DNA of 64,000 nucleotides from the NCBI RefSeq assembly GCF_024029335.1, contig NZ_CP097116.1, forward strand, positions 682,001 to 746,000, written 5' to 3'. Made by a program: the position numbers and the translations under genes. The DNA is from Fructilactobacillus myrtifloralis (GTDB taxonomy: Bacteria; Bacillota; Bacilli; Lactobacillales; Lactobacillaceae). Below the pieces are notes generated by a model that saw nothing but the letters and a program-made list of their open reading frames with translations, was not told where the DNA came from and did not search any database. Shown here one piece after another: positions 7,901-15,856 of the stretch (the stretch's first letter is position 1; each line of letters starts with the position of its first letter).

Positions 7901-9037
7901 GTGAACCTTTATTCTTATCAATACTTAATTCACAACTTTAGCGTCGTGAATTACTTATATATCGGCCTCATTATCTTTGTGGCCGCCTTTATTCTCATCA
8001 CTGGGTACATATACTACCGCAACCAAAATGACTTCCGGTTCCGGAACCTGTTCATCCTGGTGTCGCTCGTCGGTGCCCTCGTAATTGCGATGCAAGCGGG
8101 GCGGATCAGCGAACAGCGCAGTAGTGACAGTCAAACTGGTCAGACCGTGCAGATCCTAAAGAGCATCGCCAAGCAAAAGCACGTCCCGATTAACCAGGTC
8201 TACTCTAGTAGTAATGCGCTGAGCGATGGGATGACCATCAAGGTCGGCAAACACTTCTATGTGTTGAACTTTAATAACGATAAAACCAACTATAGTATGA
8301 AAGAAACCCGGCTCGTTAGTCACCCGAAGTACATCACTAAGGGGCAGTTTAAATTCGGCGGCGGGGATAACAACGGCGTCGATTACGGCACGATTGCCCT
8401 GAAGTTCATCGTCGGGTTCATCATGATTGTGTTACAAATCAACCTCTCCGGGAAGGGAAACCTCGCACCGTCCAACGCCCTGGATCAACTGCAAAACTAC
8501 ATTCTTGGGGGTATCATTGGTGGAGTGATCTACAACTCGCAGATCACGGTACTCCAATTCGTCGCCATCCTCTTAATCTGGTCGGTAATCGTCTTTACGA
8601 TTAAGTTCCTTACCAGTCAGAGTAACATCCTCGATAGCATCGTCAACGGGACGCCCCAGGTCCTCATTCAAGACGGAAAGGTGAACGTCCGGCGCGCCCT
8701 AAAGAACGGGATTAACGCCAACGAACTGTCGTTTAAACTCCGGACCGATGGCATTAACGACATTAGTAACGTGAAGACCGCGACGCTGGAACAAAACGGT
8801 CAGTTAACGGCCACCACCTACAGTGACGATAGCGTGAACTACCCAATCATCACCGACGGTCAAATTGACCTGACGACCATGAAACACCTCAAGTTAACTA
8901 CCGATGACGTTAACAAGCTCCTAAACGAACAACACATCACGCTGAAAAACGTGTACCTAGGACAGTTTGAAAACGGGAAGTTAAACATCGTTCCCTACCC
9001 ACAAAACGAACGCATTACCAGCAAATTTAAACACTAA
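7901..9037 (+). CDS. Fused DUF3290-DUF421 membrane protein
   Basis: A 378-residue membrane protein joining two families that I know as neighbouring separate genes in lactobacilli. Residues 1-150 match DUF3290: a short N-terminus, two membrane helices and a soluble part with QVYSSSNALSDGM. From about residue 160 the DUF421/YetF pattern begins: a helix with INLSGKGNLAPSNALDQ, LGGIIGGVIYN and a second helix, then a soluble tail with QVLIQDGKV and LEQNGQLTA. The GTG at 7901 is chosen because TAGGAGTG ends seven bases before it; the GTG at 7892 overlaps that site. TATAAT at 7863-7868 gives a promoter. The biochemical role of either domain is unknown. Confidence 0.82.
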   Translation: MNLYSYQYLIHNFSVVNYLYIGLIIFVAAFILITGYIYYRNQNDFRFRNLFILVSLVGALVIAMQAGRISEQRSSDSQTGQTVQILKSIAKQKHVPINQVYSSSNALSDGMTIKVGKHFYVLNFNNDKTNYSMKETRLVSHPKYITKGQFKFGGGDNNGVDYGTIALKFIVGFIMIVLQINLSGKGNLAPSNALDQLQNYILGGIIGGVIYNSQITVLQFVAILLIWSVIVFTIKFLTSQSNILDSIVNGTPQVLIQDGKVNVRRALKNGINANELSFKLRTDGINDISNVKTATLEQNGQLTATTYSDDSVNYPIITDGQIDLTTMKHLKLTTDDVNKLLNEQHITLKNVYLGQFENGKLNIVPYPQNERITSKFKH

Positions 9038-9040
9038 GCA

Positions 9041-9072
9041 AAGCTCCCGAAGCCAACTTCGGGAGCTTTTTT
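9041..9072 (+). terminator. Intrinsic terminator
   Basis: AAGCTCCCGAAG and CTTCGGGAGCTT arms, four-base loop, T run. Confidence 0.92.
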
Positions 9073-9104
9073 AATTTGGTCCTTTACTAATCTACCTTAA
9101 TCAA

Positions 9105-9133
9105 TTACAATATATTTGTTATAAAATTATAAA
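9105..9133 (+). promoter_or_regulatory. Promoter of the VIT pair with overlapping inverted repeat
   Basis: TTACAA (9105-9110) and TATAAA (9128-9133) are 17 bp apart. The perfect inverted repeat TTATAA-AA-TTATAA (9119-9132) covers the -10 region. It resembles a PerR/Fur-type box (two TTATAA arms) but is one base shorter in the spacer than the Bacillus PerR consensus, so the regulator is a guess. Confidence 0.5.
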
Positions 9134-9157
9134 CTTTATAAAAGGACTGACTTATTT

Positions 9158-9850
9158 ATGGCTAACCAAGCAAAAATGTCGCTTGCACAAAAAATCAACG
9201 TTTTAAGAGCGAGTGTAATGGGCGCTAACGATGGCATCCTCTCCATTGCCGGGATCGTTCTCGGAGTCGCCGGGGCTTCCACCAGCAACTGGGCAATCCT
9301 AATTTCCGGGCTGGCCGGGATGCTCGCCGGAACCGTCTCAATGTCCATGGGCGAATACGTTTCCGTCAACAGCCAAAAAGACTCGGAGCGCCAGGCCATT
9401 ACGACCGTGCGCACCGCCCTGCAAACGGACTACCAAGCCGAATTCGATTACGTAGAACATAAATACCGCCAAACCGGAATGAACGCGAAGCTCGCGAACC
9501 AAGCAACCAGCGAAATGATGAATGATGATCCGCTGACCACGGTGGTCCGAGAACGCTACTCCTTTGACCCGAGCAAGTTCACAAGCCCCTACGCGGCCGC
9601 TATCGCCTCCTTGATCTCCTTTCCGCTGGGCTCCTTACTGCCCCTGATCTCGATCTTTGTGGGTCCCGCCCGCTGGCACATCTTAACCACCTTTAGTGCG
9701 GTGATCATCGCCCTCGCCATCACCGGCTACCTGGCTGCCATCCTGAGCAAGGCGAACCGGACTCGGTCCGTGCTCCGCAACGTTATTTCAGGAGTTGTCA
9801 CCATGTCCGTCACCTACCTAATCGGTGCCCTCGTCGGACTCGTCGCCTAA
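9158..9850 (+). CDS. VIT-family divalent metal (Fe/Mn) transporter
   Basis: A 230-residue member of the VIT1/CCC1 family, which moves Fe(II) or Mn(II) across membranes. The signature ASVMGANDGILSIAGIVLGVAGA is in the first helix, the second helix carries MSMGEYVSVNSQKDSE, and three further hydrophobic helices follow a soluble metal-binding loop rich in Glu and Asp. Bacterial VIT proteins export or sequester metal; which metal is used here is not shown. It is followed after 28 bp by a paralogue, forming a two-gene operon under a promoter with a PerR-like palindrome, close to perR itself. Confidence 0.88.
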   Translation: MANQAKMSLAQKINVLRASVMGANDGILSIAGIVLGVAGASTSNWAILISGLAGMLAGTVSMSMGEYVSVNSQKDSERQAITTVRTALQTDYQAEFDYVEHKYRQTGMNAKLANQATSEMMNDDPLTTVVRERYSFDPSKFTSPYAAAIASLISFPLGSLLPLISIFVGPARWHILTTFSAVIIALAITGYLAAILSKANRTRSVLRNVISGVVTMSVTYLIGALVGLVA

Positions 9851-9878
9851 GTTACCGTTACTAAAGGAGGAATCTCTC

Positions 9879-10583
9879 ATGAAACACCCAGCAAAAGCAA
9901 AATCCAAGCAATCCATGGACGAAAAGTTAAATAACCTGCGGGCCGGCGTGCTCGGCTCCAACGATGGCATTCTAACCGTCGTTGGCGTGCTGTTCTCCGT
10001 TGGCGTGGCCACTACCAACCCCTTTACCATTTTCATCGCGGGGCTGTCCGACCTGCTCGCCTGTGCCTTCTCGATGGCCGGCGGCGAGTACGCCTCCGTT
10101 AGTTCCCAGCGTGACACCGAAGAAGCCGCCGTGGCCGAAGAACAACACCTGCTGAAGACTGATTACGCCGGTCAACGCCAGGACGTGATTGACTACTACC
10201 AAAGTCGGGGCATTTCCGCCACTACTGCCCAAGAAATTGCCGACGACCTGTTACAAAAGAATCCCTTACAAACGCTCGTTTCCGTTAAGTATGACCTCCA
10301 GCTTGGAAAGTACATGAATCCCTGGTCGGCCGCGGCCTCCTCGCTGGTCTCAGCTGCCGCGGGGGGCACCCTCCCATTACTCGCCATGACCCTGTTACCC
10401 CAGGAGCTCAAATGGAGTGGAACGATCATCGCCGTCATCATCGCGGTGGCCCTCACCGGCTTTTGCAGCGCCAAACTTGGGAACGGCCTGGTGAAAATCG
10501 CCATCATCCGAAACGTGATCGTCGGAATCCTCACGATGTTCATTCACTACTTTGTTGGAATCATGCTCGATCACTTTATCTAA
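9879..10583 (+). CDS. VIT-family divalent metal transporter, second copy
   Basis: A 234-residue paralogue of the preceding gene with the same plan: NNLRAGVLGSNDGILTVVGVLFSVG in the first helix, MAGGEYASVSSQRDTE in the second, a soluble acidic loop, and three C-terminal helices. The start at 9879 follows AAAGGAGG at ideal spacing; an upstream in-frame ATG at 9825 lies inside the first gene and has no ribosome site. The two proteins are clearly diverged, so this is an old tandem duplication and not a recent copy; they may form a heteromer or differ in metal preference. Confidence 0.88.
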   Translation: MKHPAKAKSKQSMDEKLNNLRAGVLGSNDGILTVVGVLFSVGVATTNPFTIFIAGLSDLLACAFSMAGGEYASVSSQRDTEEAAVAEEQHLLKTDYAGQRQDVIDYYQSRGISATTAQEIADDLLQKNPLQTLVSVKYDLQLGKYMNPWSAAASSLVSAAAGGTLPLLAMTLLPQELKWSGTIIAVIIAVALTGFCSAKLGNGLVKIAIIRNVIVGILTMFIHYFVGIMLDHFI

Positions 10584-10693
10584 CTAGCGTGTAAGCCTTT
10601 CCAAAATCCGAATTTTTTGGTAATTTATAGCAATTTTTATCCGTGAAACACTAATAAAATCCCCCTATCGCGCCGTTTTGCCTTGCCATTTAT

Positions 10694-10723
10694 TTGACAA
10701 GCCAAACAAGAACTTGTTATGTT
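10694..10723 (+). promoter_or_regulatory. opuA promoter with operator-like palindrome in the spacer
   Basis: TTGACA at 10694-10699 and TATGTT at 10718-10723 form the promoter. Between them, AACAAG-AA-CTTGTT (10705-10718) is a perfect 14-bp inverted repeat. A repressor bound here would block RNA polymerase, as expected for an osmotically controlled operon. No regulator gene is adjacent. Confidence 0.6.
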
Positions 10724-10783
10724 AGATAGAGGGTTTTTTATTTTTTACTTAAATTTGACCCACGAATAGAAAGGAGAAGTTCT

Positions 10784-12007
10784 GTGACAGAAAATAACGA
10801 AAAGATCAAAGTTGATCACTTGACCAAAATCTTTGGTCCACACATTAATAAAGCACAAGAGCTTTTATCTGAAGGAAAAACCAAAGAAGAAATCTTAGCC
10901 AAGACCGGGAGTACGGTCGGAGTCGATAACGCTAATTTTACAATTAATGACAACGAAATTTTTGTCATCATGGGACTCTCTGGCTCGGGTAAATCAACCA
11001 TGCTCCGGATGTTTAACCGGCTGATTGAACCCACTTTGGGAACCATCTACGTTGATGGCGAAAACATCATGCAACTCGATAAAAAAGGGTTGCTCGAATT
11101 ACGGCGGAAAAAGATGAGCATGGTGTTCCAAAATTTTGCCCTCTTACCCGACCGGACCATCTTAGAAAACGCGGCCTTCGGACTAGAAGTGCAGGGCGTT
11201 GCTAAGGAAGAACGAGAAACTAAGGCCCACGAATCGCTCGAAATGGTTGGTTTAAAGGGTTACGATCACCAACTACCTAGCGAACTTTCCGGTGGGATGC
11301 AACAACGGGTTGGTTTAGCCCGGGCCATCACGAATGACCCGGACATCCTCCTCATGGACGAAGCCTTCTCCGCTTTGGATCCGTTGAACCGGCGCGACAT
11401 GCAGGACGAACTGATCGACTTGCAACACAAACTCCACAAAACCATCATCTTTATCAGTCACGATTTAAACGAAGCCTTACGAATCGGAGACCGGATCTTG
11501 ATGATGCACAACGGGGACGTCGTACAAATCGATACACCAGAAGACCTCTTGACGCATCCAAAGAACGACTACGTCAAGAAGTTCATCCAAAACGTAGACC
11601 GGTCGAAGATCTTGACCGCTGGAAACGTAATGATTCATCCCAACACGATCAACATCGAAAAGGACGGACCAAAATTGGCCCTCCGGCGGATGAAGGAAGA
11701 CCACATCTCCAGTATCTTTGCGGTTGATGACGACCAGCGCTTACTCGGTTTAATCGATGCTGACGACGTGATTAAGTTGATTGAAAACCAACAACGGGAC
11801 ATGTCAACGGTCTTAAAGACTGGCTTACCAACCACTAGTCCGGATACTCCGATCGCCGACCTCTTTAACAAGATTTCCAAGTCGCCACTGCCATACGCCG
11901 TGGTCGATAAGGACGGTCGCTTAGAAGGAATCATCCTACGGAGTACCATTCTAGAAGCAATGTCTGGTTCAAATGGTAACGATGAAGGAGGCGCAACTAA
12001 TGAATAG
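10784..12007 (+). CDS. opuAA: Glycine betaine/carnitine ABC transporter, ATP-binding subunit
   Basis: A 407-residue OpuA-type ATPase importing compatible solutes under osmotic stress. The N-terminal extension KVDHLTKIFGPHINKAQELLSEGKT is diagnostic of the ProV/OpuAA group. Walker A GLSGSGKST is near residue 65, signature LSGGMQQRVGLARA near 167, Walker B LLMDEAFSALDP near 187, and a C-terminal tandem CBS region (about 280-395) is the ionic-strength sensor in characterised relatives. It starts with GTG after AAGGAGA. It overlaps the permease gene by 8 bp. The promoter has a palindrome in its spacer. Confidence 0.93.
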   Translation: MTENNEKIKVDHLTKIFGPHINKAQELLSEGKTKEEILAKTGSTVGVDNANFTINDNEIFVIMGLSGSGKSTMLRMFNRLIEPTLGTIYVDGENIMQLDKKGLLELRRKKMSMVFQNFALLPDRTILENAAFGLEVQGVAKEERETKAHESLEMVGLKGYDHQLPSELSGGMQQRVGLARAITNDPDILLMDEAFSALDPLNRRDMQDELIDLQHKLHKTIIFISHDLNEALRIGDRILMMHNGDVVQIDTPEDLLTHPKNDYVKKFIQNVDRSKILTAGNVMIHPNTINIEKDGPKLALRRMKEDHISSIFAVDDDQRLLGLIDADDVIKLIENQQRDMSTVLKTGLPTTSPDTPIADLFNKISKSPLPYAVVDKDGRLEGIILRSTILEAMSGSNGNDEGGATNE

Positions 12008-12875
12008 TTTTCTAGCAATTTTAAGTGGCGTGCCCGTTTTACCAATTGCAAAGTGGATTAACGCCTTTGTTAACTGGTTAACTGGATTCGCGGGCTTCTT
12101 CAACGCCCTCACGGCTGGGATTGGTGCGATCTTAGACGCCATCCAATGGGTCTTAGACCTCTTCCCCGCCTGGCTCTTTATTATTTTAGTATTACTGTTA
12201 ACCTGGTTTATCCTCCGCAAGACGAAGCACTGGGGCTTCATGCTCTTTGAAGTCCTCGGGCTGGGCTTAATTTGGAACCAGGGTTACTGGCACGACATGA
12301 CCCAAACGTTAACCCTTGTGTTAGCAACGAGTTTAATCATCATCGTGTTTGGGGTGCCGCTCGGAATCTGGATGGCCAAGAGTCACACGGTGAACGTGAT
12401 CGTTCGTCCGATCCTCTCGTTCATGCAGACGATGCCTGCCTTCGTGTACCTGATTCCAGCCGTAGCCTTGTTTGGAATCGGAATGGTACCCGGAGTGGTT
12501 GCTTCCGTAATCTTCTCCCTGCCCCCGATTGTTAGTACGACCTGCCTCGGGATTCAACAAGTGCCGGCTGACTTAAACGAAGCCGCCGTATCATTTGGTT
12601 GTACCCCATGGCAAAAACTGTTTAAGGTCGAACTCCCCTTGGCCCGGACTACGATTATTTCCGGGATTAACCAGGGAATGATGTTGGCACTTTCCATGGT
12701 TGTAATTGCCTCAATGATTGGAACGTTGGGACTTGGTTCTCTAGTTTACTTCGCCGTTGGTCGCAACGATGCCGGAGCTGGATTTGCTGCCGGAATCGCC
12801 ATCGTGATCTTGGCCATTATCCTAGACCGCTTATCCGAAGGGGTTAGCGGTAGTAACCAATCCCACAACGAGTAA
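12000..12875 (+). CDS. opuAB: Glycine betaine/carnitine ABC transporter, permease subunit
   Basis: A 291-residue membrane permease of the ProW/OpuAB type with about seven to eight membrane helices. The EAA loop is visible as DLNEAAVSFGCTPWQKLFKVELPLA near residues 190-215. The start at 12000 follows GGAGGCGCAACTA and overlaps the ATPase stop codon, which indicates translational coupling. An earlier in-frame start at 11973 has no support. The substrate-binding protein is a separate downstream gene, not fused to the permease as in lactococcal BusAB. Confidence 0.92.
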   Translation: MNSFLAILSGVPVLPIAKWINAFVNWLTGFAGFFNALTAGIGAILDAIQWVLDLFPAWLFIILVLLLTWFILRKTKHWGFMLFEVLGLGLIWNQGYWHDMTQTLTLVLATSLIIIVFGVPLGIWMAKSHTVNVIVRPILSFMQTMPAFVYLIPAVALFGIGMVPGVVASVIFSLPPIVSTTCLGIQQVPADLNEAAVSFGCTPWQKLFKVELPLARTTIISGINQGMMLALSMVVIASMIGTLGLGSLVYFAVGRNDAGAGFAAGIAIVILAIILDRLSEGVSGSNQSHNE

Positions 12876-12891
12876 AGGAGAGAGTGGTCAG

Positions 12892-13800
12892 ATGAAAAAA
12901 TCAACTATGAAACGCTTCATCGGCCTCGTCAGTTTAGGTATTCTGGCAATCACACTATCAGCTTGTAGTGTGACACCGAAGAAGTATAATCCCCACGAAA
13001 GCGTCGGACCCCAAGTCCACAAGACGATCACTGGGATTGACGCGGGGGCCGGAATCATGGCTTCCACGCAAAAGGCGCTCTCAGGCTACGGCTTAAAGCA
13101 ACAGGACTGGCAGCTTCAAACCAGTTCGACCGCAGCCATGTGTAGCCAGTTGGAAAAATCAATTCGCTACAAGCAACCGATTGTGGTAACCGCTTGGCAA
13201 CCACACTGGATGTTCAAAAAGTACCCGATTAAGTTCTTGAAGGATCCAAAGGGAATCTACGGAAAGTCCGAACAGATCGATACGGTCGCTCGCAAGGGCT
13301 TCCAGAAGGATAACCCCGGCGCTTACAAGTTCTTCCAGCAATTCAAGTGGAATCCTAGCATGATGGGTGACGTAATGTACGCCAACTTTAAGGGTGCGGA
13401 TCCGCAAAAGACGGCTAAGAAGTTCATCAAGGAGCACCCGAAGGAAGTTGCCAAGTGGACGGCGGGCGTTCCGGACGGAAACGGGAAGCAAGTGCGCATG
13501 ACCTACGTAACGTGGGATGATGCGATTGCCTCGACGAACGTCACTGCCCAAATCCTGCGGGATAAGGGTTACAAGGTTACGATGACCGCCATGGAAGCCC
13601 AACCAGAATGGTCCTCCATCGCGCGGGGATCAGCCGATGTCACGACCGCCGCTTGGATGCCCGTTACTTCTGGCCCCCTGTACGCGAAGTTCAAGGATAA
13701 GGTCGAAGTAGTCGGAACCAACTGTCCAGGTGCTCGGGTCGGCTTAGCCGTTCCGAAGTACATGAAGAACGTAAACTCGATCGAAGATTTGAAAAAGTAA
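12892..13800 (+). CDS. opuAC: Glycine betaine/carnitine-binding lipoprotein
   Basis: A 302-residue substrate-binding lipoprotein completing the OpuA transporter. The signal peptide ends in a lipobox (LSAC, Cys at about residue 25), so the mature protein is anchored to the outer face of the membrane. The VTAWQPHWMFKKYPIKFL segment near residue 103 carries the aromatic residues that cage the trimethylammonium group in relatives. Two ProX-like lobes follow. AAAGGAGAG precedes the ATG by a short gap, and it is the last gene before a strong terminator. Confidence 0.92.
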   Translation: MKKSTMKRFIGLVSLGILAITLSACSVTPKKYNPHESVGPQVHKTITGIDAGAGIMASTQKALSGYGLKQQDWQLQTSSTAAMCSQLEKSIRYKQPIVVTAWQPHWMFKKYPIKFLKDPKGIYGKSEQIDTVARKGFQKDNPGAYKFFQQFKWNPSMMGDVMYANFKGADPQKTAKKFIKEHPKEVAKWTAGVPDGNGKQVRMTYVTWDDAIASTNVTAQILRDKGYKVTMTAMEAQPEWSSIARGSADVTTAAWMPVTSGPLYAKFKDKVEVVGTNCPGARVGLAVPKYMKNVNSIEDLKK

Positions 13801-13816
13801 CAGCACCATCATCAGA

Positions 13817-13855
13817 AAAGCGGACGTTAAGTTTTCCTTAACGCCGCTTTTTTTG
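13817..13855 (+). terminator. Intrinsic terminator of the opuA operon
   Basis: AGCGG-CGTTAAG and CTTAACG-CCGCT arms with one bulged A, then seven T. Confidence 0.9.
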
Positions 13856-13897
13856 GTAAGATAGCCAGTAACCTAACCAATGAAAGAAGGAATTAGA

Positions 13898-15817
13898 ATG
13901 GCACAAGCAGATTTCCCCGTTAACCAAGCGGAAATTAAAACAAACCTCTACGACGCCGTCAACGGCGCCTGGGTTAAACAAGCCACGATTCCCGCTGACC
14001 ACTCATCGGTCGGTGGTTTCATGGACCTGGTCGATGACATCGACAAAACCCTGATGCACGACTCCGACGCCTTTGCACAGGGCGAGTTAGACGTCCCAAC
14101 CCCGGAAATGAGTGAGTACGTCAAGTTCTATCGGCAGGCGATGGACTTTGCCCGCCGCGACACAGAAGGGGCCACTCCCCTACGACCGCGCTTAAAACGG
14201 ATCGAAGGACTGGCCGACTATGCCGATCTCAACCAACAACTAGCAGACCTCGTATTGCAAGGCTACCCGACCCCGTTTAGCTTCGACATTGATGCCGACA
14301 TGAAGAACGCCCAGGTCAACGCCCTCTTTGCGAGTGGTCCCGGGCTCTTCCTGCCGGACAAAACCTACTACGAACCCGACAACCAGGCCTACGCCCAACT
14401 GATGCCCGTCTTTACCAAGATGAGTGAACAGTTGCTGACCATGGCGGGCTACTCGGAGACGGATGCCCAGGAACTCGTGGCGGCGGCCAAGGACTTTGAT
14501 GCCCAAATCGCCCCTCACGTAAAGTCCGCCGAAGAATCCGCTGATTACAGTAAGACCTACAACCCGTACACGACTGCCGAACTAGCTGACAGTACGAACG
14601 CGGTTGACCTGCAACAAACCGTCCGGGGCTTAGTCGGCGCCGTGCCGGAGAAAATCATCGTAACGGAACCAGACTACTTTACCCACCTGAACGAACTCCT
14701 GACAGACGCCAACTTCGCCAACTTGAAAGCCTGGATGCTGGTAAAAACGGTAAACGGTCTCGCCGGTGCCCTCTCAGAAGAATTCCGGCAAGTCGGCGGT
14801 CAGTTTAGTCGCGCGCTATCCGGGAAAAAGGAAGCCGTTAAACCCGAAAAGGCGGCCTTCTACCTCGCCTCTGGGACCTTTAAGCACGTGGTCGGTGACT
14901 ACTACGGAAAACGCTACTTTGGACCAGAAGCCAAGGCAGACGTCCACCACATGGTCGAAAAAATGATCGGCATTTACCAACAACGGCTCACTGATAACCA
15001 GTGGTTGAGTGCCGAAACGAAGGCCATGGCGATCAAGAAGTTGAAACGACTCGGCATTCAAGTTGGGTATCCAGACATCATTGATCCAATTTACTACCAG
15101 TTCAAGGTCAATGAAAAGGCCAGCTTACTCGCCAACCTGCTCCACTTTGACTACCTCGAAACAAAGGACCTGTTCTCCAAATGGAACAAGCCGGTCGCTC
15201 GTGATAAGTGGGAAATGAGTGCTAACACGGTGAACGCTTACTACCATCCGTTTAAAAACATCATCGTGTTCCCAGCTGCGATCCTCCAAGCACCCTTCTA
15301 CAGCCTCGACCAGTCGGCGAGTGCTAACTACGGGGGGATTGGAGCCGTGATTGCCCACGAAATCTCGCACGCCTTTGATAACAACGGGTCGCTCTTTGAT
15401 GAATACGGGAATCTTAACAACTGGTGGACGGATGCCGACCACCAACACTTCACCAAGCTCGCCCAGCAGATGATCGCCGAATTCGACGGGTTACCGTATG
15501 CCGGTGGGAAAGTGAACGGGAAGCTCACCGTTTCCGAAAACATCGCGGACGCCGGGGGACTCAGTTGTGCCGAAGCAGCCACGAAGGAAGAACCGGATGC
15601 AGATCTCTACGAGTTCTTCACTAACTGGGCCCGAATCTGGCGCATGAAGGCCACGCCAGAGTACCAACAACTGTTACTGACGATTGACGTCCATGCGCCC
15701 GGTCCACTGCGGGCCACCGTTCAGGTGAAAAACCTCGACGACTTCTACACCACCTTTGACATCCAACCGAGTGATGCCATGTACCTTGACCCTGAAAAAC
15801 GTGTCCAAATTTGGTAA
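13898..15817 (+). CDS. pepO: M13-family endopeptidase PepO
   Basis: A 639-residue neprilysin-type zinc metallopeptidase that cleaves oligopeptides inside the cell. The zinc motif HEISH (in VIAHEISHAFDNNGSLFD) is near residue 485 and the third ligand/second motif ENIADAGG near 548; the C-terminal substrate-recognition segment ends in VQIW as is common for the family. There is no signal peptide, consistent with the cytoplasmic lactococcal enzyme. The ATG at 13898 is preferred because AGAAGGA is six bases upstream; an ATG at 13880 lacks one. It works downstream of oligopeptide uptake (opp operon at 38108-43712). Confidence 0.93.
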   Translation: MAQADFPVNQAEIKTNLYDAVNGAWVKQATIPADHSSVGGFMDLVDDIDKTLMHDSDAFAQGELDVPTPEMSEYVKFYRQAMDFARRDTEGATPLRPRLKRIEGLADYADLNQQLADLVLQGYPTPFSFDIDADMKNAQVNALFASGPGLFLPDKTYYEPDNQAYAQLMPVFTKMSEQLLTMAGYSETDAQELVAAAKDFDAQIAPHVKSAEESADYSKTYNPYTTAELADSTNAVDLQQTVRGLVGAVPEKIIVTEPDYFTHLNELLTDANFANLKAWMLVKTVNGLAGALSEEFRQVGGQFSRALSGKKEAVKPEKAAFYLASGTFKHVVGDYYGKRYFGPEAKADVHHMVEKMIGIYQQRLTDNQWLSAETKAMAIKKLKRLGIQVGYPDIIDPIYYQFKVNEKASLLANLLHFDYLETKDLFSKWNKPVARDKWEMSANTVNAYYHPFKNIIVFPAAILQAPFYSLDQSASANYGGIGAVIAHEISHAFDNNGSLFDEYGNLNNWWTDADHQHFTKLAQQMIAEFDGLPYAGGKVNGKLTVSENIADAGGLSCAEAATKEEPDADLYEFFTNWARIWRMKATPEYQQLLLTIDVHAPGPLRATVQVKNLDDFYTTFDIQPSDAMYLDPEKRVQIW

Positions 15818-15820
15818 GCA

Positions 15821-15856
15821 AAAAGCCCCCTGGTAACTGCCAGGAGGCTTTTTTGG
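15821..15856. terminator. Bidirectional intrinsic terminator
   Basis: AAAAGCC-CCTGG and CCAGG-GGCTTTTTT arms between pepO and the convergent hydrolase gene. Confidence 0.9.

Noticed and set aside
10656-10736. Complementary arms CCCCCTATC and GATAGAGGG around the opuA promoter, as an attenuator
   Set aside because: The loop would be more than 50 bases and the promoter lies within it, so the left arm is not transcribed from that promoter. It may at most aid termination of the VIT transcript.
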